Of a DNA stretch of 64,000 nucleotides, positions 1 to 11,200 are shown in pieces. A program made the translations under genes and the position numbers. A model generated the notes under the pieces. The model saw only the letters and a list, made by a program, of their open reading frames with translations. It searched no databases and was not told where the DNA came from. The first letter of the stretch is position 1. The number at the start of each line of letters is the position of its first letter. Origin of the DNA: Tragulus kanchil (taxonomy: Eukaryota; Chordata; Mammalia; Artiodactyla; Tragulidae); contig JAIOJX010000002.1 in the NCBI GenBank assembly GCA_022376925.1, positions 130,644,831-130,708,830 on the forward strand. Direction: 5' to 3'.

Positions 1-704
1 CATTTCTGATCACCTCTGCATTCTTTATGTGACTTTTGGCCTGAAACCAGCCAAGGAAGAGGAAATGCTGTTCAATGGGAAGCAGAAGCCAGAGTCTCCC
101 AAAGGAGGGATCGAGAATTTCTAACATTTCAGAAGCAATGGAGGAATAGCAGGACTGTTTGAAGGATATGAGGATTCAAAAGATAGGAAATATCACTGGA
201 GATGGTTTTTAAAGTCCTTGCTCAGTTTTAAGACACTGATTTTAAAGCAAGGTTCAACATCTAATTTAAACTTTAAGAATAAATTTTTACTTATTCTTGC
301 TTCTGGGCTCAATTATAAGCATTCCTCTCTCTCTTTCCCTGTTCCTCTTCTTTCTTCTTCTGAGTTCCTGCATCCTTGTCTTCCTCAGGCTTGTCAATTT
401 CAGACTCTGCCTTCTTTCCCCGTCTTTCTCCTTCTAATCCTTCACCAGCATCTCCTGCTCCACCTATACCTGCCACCACCCAATTCTCTGTGTGTGTGTC
501 TTTATCTTCTTGTCTCTATTTCTCTTCTTTCTGGTCTATTTTCTTCCCACTCATTCTATTTTTGTATGTCTCTATATCCCTGGAGATCTCTGCTCTGTCT
601 CCATTGCTCATTTCCAGCTTTTCTGTGTCCTAGCTTATTTCTGCTTTTCTCTCTTGTCCATATTTTACTCTCTGTTGTCTGTGTATCTGATATTGTTAAG
701 TGTC
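1..704. other. Intron, pyrimidine-rich from about 315
   Basis: Intron downstream of exon 11 (minus strand). From about 315 to 960 the plus strand is strongly C/T-rich. Its long plus-strand open frames are low-complexity S/L/F runs without family features. No gene or named repeat seen in 1-300. Confidence 0.6.
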
Positions 705-960
705 TTTCATTCCCCCATTCACCCCTCTTGCTGTTTGTCTTTCTCCCTCCTGATTTCTTTTCATTCAGATCTTTCCCTCCCTGTTTATGATCTCTTTGTG
801 CCTATGTGCATGCACCTAGGTGTCCAGGTCTGTATTTCTTCCTGTCTCACTCTCTTTGTCTCCATCTCTGTCTCTGTCTTATTCTCTTTTCCTTCTGGTT
901 ATATCTTTTAGCATCTCTCTCTTTTTCTCAGTTTTGCCTTTATCTTTCTCTCTAGTTGTT

Positions 961-965
<5 letters not shown>

Positions 966-1004
<39 letters not shown>
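966..1004. repeat. (TA)n microsatellite
   Basis: About 20 TA units abut the tail of the minus-strand SINE at 1005-1266. The duplicate tract at 2079-2113 is 2 bp shorter. Confidence 0.95.
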
Positions 1005-1007
<3 letters not shown>

Positions 1008-1266
1008 ATTTTGGCCTCTTTTATTGGTTATTTATTTATTTTCATCCATCTTTATTCTTCTGCATGTGTGGGCCTTCCATTGCAGTGGCCACCCCTGTTT
1101 CAGAGCACCAGCTCCTGACACATGCGCTCCAGAGAGCAGTCTCGTAATTTGACCCACTAGTCCAGCTGCTCCGCAGCACGTGGGACCCTCCTGGGTCAGG
1201 GATTGAACCAGTGCCCCTTGCACTGCAAGGCGGACTCTTTACCCACTGGACCACCAGGGAAGCCCC
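1005..1266 (-). mobile_element. CHR-type tRNA-Glu SINE (older subfamily)
   Basis: Read on the minus strand it starts gggcttccctggtggtcca, with an A-box-like tggtccagtgg and a degenerate B-box, a body gagcgcatgtgtcaggagct and an AAATAAATAAATAACC tail followed by (TA)n. Duplicate at about 2116-2377. Confidence 0.85.
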
Positions 1267-1632
1267 GTATCTTTCTCTTTAGCTCTTTCTGTTTCTTTCT
1301 CTTCCCCTTGTCTACTCGCCACTCTGTATGTTTCCTCCCTATCAGTCCCTTTGTCTGCGTGACCTCAGTTTTGTACCCATTGGTAGGCAGAGGCCTTGAC
1401 TGAGCATGGCTTCACCTAAAGATGCCTGCATTTTCCTTACTGACTGAGAGGAGACAGGATGGTGAAGAAACACAAGTGAGTGCACACATATCCTGGTGCC
1501 TATCTTATTTCCTCTAAGACACCACTGCGTGTAGGCCTGAGGCAGGATGAGTTGGGATGCTGAGACCCTTCCTGTCAGGGGAGTACAGCCTGTGCAAGTC
1601 TCTGGGTTGGGAAGGGTGCTGGAGGGGGTTAC

Positions 1633-1793
1633 CGCTGCCACTGGGGTCCGGCTTCCTCTCTGGTTTCAGTCCTTTCATCACGCAGATGCTCTCCATGACC
1701 AGCTTGACAGGACCTGGTGGGTTCTGCATCGACTTCACCAGTGAGATATCTGCTGGATTCAGCGTGTCCAGTGCAGTGAGTGCAGCCTCCAGT
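1633..1793 (-). pseudogene. DNAH7: Truncated copy of exon 11 (a)
   Basis: Matches 2744-2904 at offset 1111 bp, then collapses: the [13 protein letters not shown] codons are replaced by a short scrambled stretch (1794-1817) that ends at the duplication junction. Donor kept, acceptor and first codons lost. Confidence 0.85.
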
Positions 1794-2073
1794 CTGCTGG
1801 ATTCATTCGTCTGTAGGTTTCATTCCCCCATTCACCCCTCTTGCTGTTTGTCTTTCTCCCTCCTGATTTCTTTTCATTCAGATCTTTCCCTCCCTGTTTA
1901 TGATCTCTTTGTGCCTATGTGCATGCACCTAGGTGTCCAGGTCTGTATTTCTTCCTGTCTCACTCTCTTTGTCTCCATCTCTGTCTCTGTCTTATTCTCT
2001 TTTCCTTCTGGTTATATCTTTTAGCATCTCTCTCTTTTTCTCAGTTTTGCCTTTATCTTTCTCTCTAGTTGTT

Positions 2074-2115
<42 letters not shown>

Positions 2116-2118
<3 letters not shown>

Positions 2119-2377
2119 ATTTTGGCCTCTTTTATTGGTTATTTATTTATTTTCATCCATCTTTATTCTTCTGCATGTGTGGGCCTTCCATTGCAGTGGC
2201 CACCCCTGTTTCAGAGCACCAGCTCCTGACACATGCGCTCCAGAGAGCAGTCTCGTAATTTGACCCACTAGTCCAGCTGCTCCGCAGCACGTGGGACCCT
2301 CCTGGGTCAGGGATTGAACCAGTGCCCCTTGCACTGCAAGGCGGACTCTTTACCCACTGGACCACCAGGGAAGCCCC
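2116..2377 (-). mobile_element. Duplicate of SINE 1005-1266
   Basis: Same insertion carried by tandem duplication 1 (offset 1111 bp). Confidence 0.85.
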
Positions 2378-2743
2378 GTATCTTTCTCTTTAGCTCTTTC
2401 TGTTTCTTTCTCTTCCCCTTGTCTACTCGCCACTCTGTATGTTTCCTCCCTATCAGTCCCTTTGTCTGCGTGACCTCAGTTTTGTACCCATTGGTAGGCA
2501 GAGGCCTTGACTGAGCATGGCTTCACCTAAAGATGCCTGCATTTTCCTTACTGACTGAGAGGAGACAGGATGGTGAAGAAACACAAGTGAGTGCACACAT
2601 ATCCTGGTGCCTATCTTATTTCCTCTAAGACACCACTGCGTGTAGGCCTGAGGCAGGATGAGTTGGGATGCTGAGACCCTTCCTGTCAGGGGAGTACAGC
2701 CTGTGCAAGTCTCTGGGTTGGGAAGGGTGCTGGAGGGGGTTAC

Positions 2744-2942
2744 CGCTGCCACTGGGGTCCGGCTTCCTCTCTGGTTTCAGTCCTTTCATCACGCAGATGC
2801 TCTCCATGACCAGCTTGACAGGACCTGGTGGGTTCTGCATCGACTTCACCAGTGAGATATCTGCTGGATTCAGCGTGTCCAGTGCAGTGAGTGCAGCCTC
2901 CAGTGCTGGCATCGCCTCTGCCAGGTCCCCTTCACATTCGTT
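2744..2942 (-). CDS. DNAH7: Dynein exon 11 (intact copy): stalk to MTBD
   Basis: This 199 bp exon encodes [40 protein letters not shown] and [20 protein letters not shown], ending [28 protein letters not shown] is the junction between stalk coiled coil 1 and the microtubule-binding domain. Acceptor ctacag above 2942; donor GTAACC below 2744; it ends one base into a codon. The next exon lies beyond position 1. It is the middle of three copies and the only one both complete and open. Confidence 0.92.
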
Positions 2943-5192
2943 CTGTAGGTAGCACAGAGACAGAACGGGTGAGTGCCTGGTGCCTGGTAAACTGAGGGTG
3001 AAGCAAGCTGTGTTCGTGAGAGCAGCAGCAGAAGTGAGAAGTGCTTCCTGCCCCAGTGTCCATCCAGGACAGTGTCTTCTCCCGGAGTTCTGCATGGTGA
3101 GGTTGGCTCTGACAGGCAGCAGGGAAGCAAGCATGCACTGGGGAGCTGTGTTTGGATTGCTTGGATATTTGAGAATTTGCCTGTTATATGACTTTTAAAA
3201 AAAAAAACAAACACAAGGGCTTCCCTGGTGGTCCACTGGATAAAGAGTCTGCCTTACAGTGCAAGGGGCACTGGTTCGATCCCTGGCCCGGGAAAATCCC
3301 ACATGCTGAGGAGTGACTGGACCAGTGTGTTTAATTACAAGCCAGTGCTCTGGAGCGCATGCACCCAGAGCTGGTGCTCTGCAACGAGCGAGGTCACTGC
3401 AATGAGGGGCTCACCCAGGCCAAAGAATAAAAATGGATGAAAATAAATAAATAACCAACAAATAAAAGAGGTTAAAATTAAAAAAGAAATCGAGCTTTGG
3501 ATTTTTACCTAATTGACAAGGGATATGTGCATGAGTGACTTCATACCTACTGATCAATGATGGGTTGAGAGATGAAGTAAAGAATGAAGCTTATCTGTGA
3601 GTGATAGACAAGAAGGGGGTTAGGGCAAGTTTGGGGATGAATAAGGCATGAGGGGTGGAAGAATCTCAGAGAGTGAGAGTCTAGGATGCACGGTATCTCA
3701 GAGATGGGTTAAGGATGGAGCTGGGGACAGGGTGAAGTTTAAGGCAAGAGTTAAGGATGAGGAATGGGGATACAGATTAGAGCTCGGTAGTGAGTCCTCA
3801 AAAAAGGAGACAGTATATGTTTTGTTCATCATTTCCTTGTTTAAAAATGAAACTAGGGACTTTCTTGGTGGTCTGGTGGCTAGGACTCGGCACTCCGTCA
3901 GGGGAGTCAGCCTGCAGGGGTTGGGAAGGGTGCTGGAGGGGGTTACCGCTGCCACTGGGGTCCGGCTTCCTCTCTGGTTTCAGTCCTTTCATCACGCAGA
4001 TGCTCTCCATGACCAGCTTGACAGGACCTGGTGGGTTCTGCATCGACTTCACCAGTGAGATATCTGCTGGATTCAGCGTGTCCAGTGCAGTGAGTGCAGC
4101 CTCCAGTGCTGGCATCGCCTCTGCCAGGTCCCTTCACATTCGTCTGTAGGTAGCACAGAGACAGAACGGGTGAGTGCCTGGTGCCTGGTAAACTGAGGGT
4201 GAAGCAAGCTGTGTTCGTGAGAGCAGCAGCAGAAGTGAGAAGTGCTTCCTGCCCCAGTGTCCATCCAGGACAGTGTCTTCTCCCGGAGTTCTGCATGGTG
4301 AGGTTGGCTCTGACAGGCAGCAGGGAAGCAAGCATGCACTGGGGAGCTGTGTTTGGATTGCTTGGATATTTGAGAATTTGCCTGTTATATGACTTTTAAA
4401 AAAAAAAACAAACACAAGGGCTTCCCTGGTGGTCCACTGGATAAAGAGTCTGCCTTACAGTGCAAGGGGCACTGGTTCGATCCCTGGCCCGGGAAAATCC
4501 CACATGCTGAGGAGTGACTGGACCAGTGTGTTTAATTACAAGCCAGTGCTCTGGAGCGCATGCACCCAGAGCTGGTGCTCTGCAACGAGCGAGGTCACTG
4601 CAATGAGGGGCTCACCCAGGCCAAAGAATAAAAATGGATGAAAATAAATAAATAACCAACAAATAAAAGAGGTTAAAATTAAAAAAGAAATCGAGCTTTG
4701 GATTTTTACCTAATTGACAAGGGATATGTGCATGAGTGACTTCATACCTACTGATCAATGATGGGTTGAGAGATGAAGTAAAGAATGAAGCTTATCTGTG
4801 AGTGATAGACAAGAAGGGGGTTAGGGCAAGTTTGGGGATGAATAAGGCATGAGGGGTGGAAGAATCTCAGAGAGTGAGAGTCTAGGATGCACGGTATCTC
4901 AGAGATGGGTTAAGGATGGAGCTGGGGACAGGGTGAAGTTTAAGGCAAGAGTTAAGGATGAGGAATGGGGATACAGATTAGAGCTCGGTAGTGAGTCCTC
5001 AAAAAAGGAGACAGTATATGTTTTGTTCATCATTTCCTTGTTTAAAAATGAAACTAGGGACTTTCTTGGTGGTCTGGTGGCTAGGACTCGGCACTCCCAA
5101 TGCAGGGGGCCCAGGTTTTGACCCTTGGCTGGGGAACTGTATCCTACTTGCTGCAACTGAGATCCAGCACAGCCAACTAAATAAATAAAAAG

Positions 5193-5240
<48 letters not shown>

Positions 5241-8200
5241 TATATGAAAACCAAAACTAATACAATGGAATATTATTCAGCCATAAAAAGAAATGAAGTA
5301 ATGATTCACGCAACAACACAGATAAACCTTGAGAACATTATACTAAGGGAAAGAAGCCATAAAGACACAAAATGCCACCTGCTATATGATTCCATTTGCA
5401 TGAAATGTACATAAAAGGAAAATCCACAGAGGCAGAAAGTAGGTTCGTGGTTGACAGGGGTTGGGCAGAAAAAGAAATGGCTAGTGACTGGTAATGGGTA
5501 TAGGTTTCTTTTTGAATGAGGAAGACGTTCTAGAATTACATAGTGGTGATGACTGTAGAACTTTGTGAATATCCTAAAAACTTCTGAATTGCATTATTTT
5601 AGAAGGTGACTATTAGTGGTATGTGATTATATCTCTTTTTTTTTTTTTAAGGAAAGGTTAGCATTCTACAATTTTAAGTAGATTACAGTTGGTCCTCTGT
5701 GTCTGTGGATTTGGAACCATAAATCCAGTAGGCAGACTGTAGGGGGCTTGAGCATCTGTGTATTTTGGTATCTGTGGGACCAGAGGCAGGCATGGAGTGG
5801 GGAGGGCTAGACCCAATCCCCTGTAAATACAACTGTATTTAGCAGCCCAATGACCAAATCTTCCCCCTCCAACAACAATGAAATAAAGTCTTGGGAGAAA
5901 AAAATGAGTTAAGCAAGGCCATAAAGTTGGTAAATCGCTGAGACAAGCTCCAACCCCAGGCCCTTGGCTCCTCACTCAGTGAATTTTCTGATAGTCTTCC
6001 AGCCCAGGGAGTGATAACACAGCCATGATTGAAGTGAAACTTCACAAGAGAATGTCAAAAGCATCATGTGTCAAAGTCTATGTTCTACACGTTTATTGTG
6101 ATAAGCAAACAAAGTAGAGGCGGTTTCACATTATTACATGTATGTTTGTTCACATATGTATATAAAATGAATTTTTTATTTTAGATTTTTTGCTTTTACT
6201 ATATACTTACAACAATGCTTTACTTGGCTTCATTATATTAACTTGCCCCCAACCCGGAAAATAAGCCATGCTAGATGTCCCCAATATCATAATGGAATGT
6301 TCTGCTTCAGACGGTAAGAATGGCTTGTTCCCAGGGCCAACTCAGTTTGCTTCTTTTTCAGCCCTAGAACATGTACCAGAGTGCAAGACAAGGGGAAGAA
6401 CTGCAGCTGACCCTTGTTGCTTCTCATGACTAGCTTGAGAAAGTGTTTGGTGGCAGAGGAGATTACAGGTGTTGGCTCAGCTACAGCTATAGATTCTCAG
6501 TAGACATCAGACATCCCAGCTTTCCCTGGTATCCTATTATCAAGAGTTCCATGTCACTTTATTTATTTATTTATTTATTTTTTTTTTTATTCCATGTCAC
6601 TTTCTTATAATGTGCTAGACAACTTGTTGTTCAGTTGCCAAGTCATGCCTGATTCTTTGTGACCCCATGGACTGCTACACGCCAGGCTTCCCTGGCTTTA
6701 ACCATCACCTGTAATTTGCTCAAACTCATGTCCATTGACTTGGTGATGCCATCCAACCATCTTGTCCTCTGTCATCCTCTTCTCTTCTTAACCTTCTCCT
6801 TTTATTTTTTCCTAGTGAGCATAAGCTTACTAGCATGTGAAATGAGCACAATTGTATGATAGTTTGAACATTCTTTGGCATTGCCCTTCTTTGGGATTGG
6901 AATGAAAACTGCCCTTTTCCAATCCTGTGGCCATTTCTGAGTTTTCCAAATTTACTGATGTATTCAGTGCAGTGCTGTAAAAGCATTATCTTTTAGGATT
7001 TTAAATAGCTCAGCTGGAGTTCTATCACCTCTGTTTGCTTTGTTTGTAGTAATGCTTCCTAAGGCCCACTTGACTTTATATTCCAAGGTGTCCTGCTCTT
7101 GGTGAGTGACCACAGCATCATGGTTTTCCAGGTCATTTAGACCTCTTCTTTTATAGTTCTTTTCTGTATTCTTGATACTTCTCCTTAATCTCACCTGCTC
7201 CTGTAAGCTCCTTACCATTTCTGTCCTTTATGATATCCATTCTTGCTATTCCTCTGCTATCTCCAATTTTTTAAAGAGATCTCTAGTCTTTTCCATTCTA
7301 TTGTTTTCCTCTATTCTTTGTATAGTTCATTTAAAAAGGCCTTCTTATCTGTACTTGGTATTCTCTGGAACGCTGCATTCAGTTGGGTGTATCTTTCCCT
7401 TTTCAGTTGGGTGTATCTTTTCCCAAAGTAATGCTCAAAATCCTTTAAGCTAGGCTTCAATAATATGTGAACCGAGACATCTGGATTCAGAAAATGCAGA
7501 GGAACCAGAGATCAAATTGACAATGTTCGTTAGAACATAGAAAAAGCTAGAGAATAACAGGAAAACACCTACTTTGATTATGCTAAAGCCTCTGATTGTG
7601 TAGATCACAACAAACTGTGAAAAATTCTGAAATAGATGGGAATATCAAACCACCATATCTGACTCCTGAGAAACCTGTATGCATATCAAGAAGCAACAGT
7701 TAGAACTGGACATGGTAAAACAGACTGCTTCCATATTGGGAAACCCAGGAGTGTTTCAAAGCTGTACATTGTCACCCTACTAATTTGATTTATAAGCAGA
7801 GTACATCATGTGAAATGCTGGGATGGATAAAGCACACGCTGGAATCAAAATTTTGGGGAGAAGTATCAATAACCTCAGATATGCAGATGACTCCACCCTT
7901 ATGGCAGAAAGTGAAGAGGAACTAAAGAGCCTCTTGATGAAGGTGAAAGAGGTTAGTGAAAAAGCTTGCATAAAACTCAACATTCAGAAAACTAAGATCA
8001 TGACATTTGGTACCATAACTTCCTGGCAAATAGATGGGCAAACAATGGAAACAGTGACAGACTTTATTTTCCTGGGCTCTAAAATCACTACAGACAGTGA
8101 CTGCAACCATGAAATTTAAAGACGCTTGCTCCTTGGAAGAAAACCTATGACAAACCTAGACAGTGTATCAAAAAGCAAAGACAACACTTTGCTGACAAAG

Positions 8201-11200
8201 GTTCATATAATCAAAGCTCTGGTTTTTCCAGTAGTCATATACAGATGTGAGAGGTGCACAATAAATAAGGGTGAGCACTGAAGAATTGATGCTTTCCAAC
8301 TCTGGGGTTGGAGAATATTCTCAAAAGCCTAGTCAATCATAAAGGAAATCAACGCTGAATTTATTGGAAAGACTGATGCTGAAACTAAAGCTCCAGTACT
8401 TTGGCCACCTGATGTAAAGAGATGACTCACTGGAAAAGACCCTGATGCTGAGAAAGGTTGAATGCAGGAGGGAAAGGGCACATTCCAATCCCCTGTGGTG
8501 AAAAAGACATCTGTTTTGGATGTGAGTTCTAGTCTTCAGATTCAAGTTCAGCTTCTTCAGCATTAGTGGTTGGAGGGTAGACTTGGATTACTCTGATGCT
8601 GAATGGTTTGCTTTGGAACGAACCAAGATCATTCTGTCATGTTTGAGACTGCACCCAAGTACTGCATTTCGGACGCTTGTTGACTATGAGGGCTACTCCG
8701 TTTCTTCTGAGGGATCTTGTCCACAGTAGCAGATACAGTGGTCATCTGAATTAAATTTTCCCATTCCTGTGCACTTTAGTTCACTGATTCCTAAAATGTC
8801 AATGTTGATGCTTGCCATCTCCTGTTCGACCACTTTCAATTTACCTCAATTCATGGACCTCACATTCTGGGTTCCAATGCAATATTGTTCACAGCACTGG
8901 ACTTGCTTTCACCACCCGACACATCCACACCTGAGCATCATTCTGCTTTGGCCCATCCTCTTCATTCCTTCTAGAGCTACTTCTCCACTCCGCCCCAGTA
9001 GAATACTGGATACCTTCTGACATGAGAAGCTCATCATCTGGTGTCATAATTTTTGCCTCTTCATACTGTTCATGGGGTTTCATGGCAGGAATACTTGCAT
9101 AGTTTGGCATGTTCTCCTCCAGTGGACTACATTTTTTTTCAGAATTCTTCACTATGATACTCCTGTCTTGCACAGCATGGCTCATAGCTTCATGCATGAC
9201 AAGCTTGTGATTCACAAAGAGGCAAAAGACTTCTAATTATCTCGAACAGTGATTCTCAACCTTGACTCTGCATTAGAGTCACTGAGGAGCACTTAGAGGA
9301 TCCATATCATCAGGTTCCACACGCAGAGGTTCTGACTCATTCAGTCTGGTGCAGGGGTGGGAGGTCTGGGCATTTGCATTGTTAAAATGCCAAAGGTTAT
9401 CCTGACACACAGCTCTGTTGAGAGACTCAAGCTGATACTCAAAACACTGAGAACAAGGCAGGAAGAAATGTACTTCAATGCCCAGCAGGGAATGAGTACT
9501 TGATGGGTAAAGCACCTACTTAAAATGGTCATTAAAATGATTATATGACATTTTGGAAAAACATTGTGAAAGCTGTTAAGGAAACTAAAAAGCTTGTAAA
9601 GCAAATCACAATTATGCTATGGTTGCAATGACAGACCTACCCATGAGTATAGAGAGGAAACAGAGGAAAACCTGGAAAATCAGAAAAGTATTAAAACTGA
9701 GCTCCTAAAAATGATTTTGTATGTGTTATTACTGTTATATCATTTATTTCTATGATAAAAAATTATAATTAAAAATGATCCTTGTAACTTAGCAGTACGC
9801 AGAGCAGCAGGGCTGTCTGAGGCATGTGAATCACAGTGTTTGCTGATGAAATGTAATCAACTCTGTATCATTTATTATCATTTATGATCCTTATTATGGG
9901 GGACAGAAATGATAATATTAGCTTAAAAATAATTGACCAATTTAAGCAAACCATTTTTCTTGGTAGCAAGGTGTTTGAAGAATGACTCTTTACCAATCTC
10001 CTGATCCTCCTAGTATGAATCCCACTCTATTGCAGAGCCTCTGAACTCCCTTACGTACCACATGGGTGCTCTCCCATGGTCTTTCATTTATAGGGGTATA
10101 AAGAGTTTAGAGAAAATCAGCTGACCTTGTGTGGAAAAGGACTATGGCCATGAGAGGTTCAGGAGGAGTTTCTGGTTCTCACAAAAGCAAGCACAGGTTT
10201 ATTTTTCCTGCTTGGATAGTTTCTTCCACTTTCTGACTCACCTCCCGGATGCTGTTCCCAGTACTTGGGGATGGGATGGCAAAACATTAGAACTCAGCCT
10301 TCACACCAAAACCCCAGGTGGCAGTTTATTTCCCAGGAATGGGTGTGTTTGGTCATCTCCTTGTAAATCTGTCATTACCTCTTGCCTCCATCCTGTTCCA
10401 GCAAGTTGCTGTTTTCCTCTGACATTGTACAGCAGAACCCTATATGTGAGAATACTTGTACATGGTGAGAGACTGATCTTTATAGAACAGGTAAGTCCAG
10501 TTGGTCTGGGTAAAGAATCACAGTTTTGGAGAATAGTTAACATGGGCTGTTAAACTCTGACTGTACGCTGGACAGAAGCTTTACATGCTTTTCTCTTAGT
10601 ATATCCAATGTATAGGTGAGGAAACAAGTTAGGAACAGATAGAGCAAAAGCTGAACCCTGACATGTCTGATTCTAGTATAGAACCATGGAAGAGTTGTGA
10701 ATTCACATGCTCTAGGGGCCAGGCCAATGATATGAATGTGGCAAGCAGGCTGGCTGGGACTCTGAAGAGCTGTATCACGCAAAAGACAGCATCTATTTAA
10801 TGCTTCCAATGGGTACAATCCAGTAATGTGGGTCCATTGTTACCCAAGAGCCTAATTTTTTTCTAAGGAAAACTGAAATTTAAGAATTTTTACTTGCACT
10901 CTTTTGACTTTTAAAAATTGGTAACTATTTTCAATTAAAAGAAATACTGTATGTGTCATAGCATATTATGTTGTCTAGCTGCTAGTTTTTGCCACTCTTG
11001 GAATAATGGTCAAATGCAAGTGCTTTGGAATCAGAGAGCTCTGGATTTTAATCCTGATTCAATCACACTGTTACCGCATGATCTTAGATAAATCATTTTA
11101 GCTCTTGTACCATAATTAATTTTCTCATCTGTAAATTGGGAATGATACCATTTGCCTTGCAGGGCTGTTAGGATGATGAGAGTTAATGCAAATCAAGTGG

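Larger units (their letters stand above)
705..2949. repeat. Tandem duplication 1 (unit 1111-1113 bp)
   Basis: Copy a 705-1817 is followed directly by copy b 1818-2949. The copies differ by 2 bp in the (TA)n tract and by a scrambled stretch at 1794-1817. Contains a CHR-type SINE and dynein exon 11. Confidence 0.93.
2687..5097. repeat. Tandem duplication 2 (unit 1201 bp)
   Basis: Copy a 2687-3896, copy b 3897-5097. The start of copy b (3897-3920) is a compressed version of 2687-2717. Contains exon 11 and a CHR-type SINE. It overlaps duplication 1, so exon 11 occurs three times. Confidence 0.93.

Noticed and set aside
218..911. Long overlapping plus-strand open frames rich in S, L and F
   Set aside because: They come from a pyrimidine-rich intron tract. 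All three frames are open by composition, and there is no domain, splice or codon signal.
3217..3310. Possible tRNA genes in SINE heads
   Set aside because: The A and B boxes are there, but the cloverleaf is degenerate and fused to a SINE body with an A-rich tail. They are retroposons, not tRNA genes.
3228..3440. Recurrent open frame reading [12 protein letters not shown] and similar, on either strand at many sites
   Set aside because: It is the tRNA-like head of the CHR-type SINE read through; it occurs only inside SINE copies.
705..5097. CRISPR-like or phage-like repeat structure
   Set aside because: The repeats are about 1.1 kb in a eukaryotic gene with introns and SINEs. No short direct repeats with spacers.
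7172..7453. Plus-strand hydrophobic open frame
   Set aside because: Shadow of the minus-strand BovB middle part.
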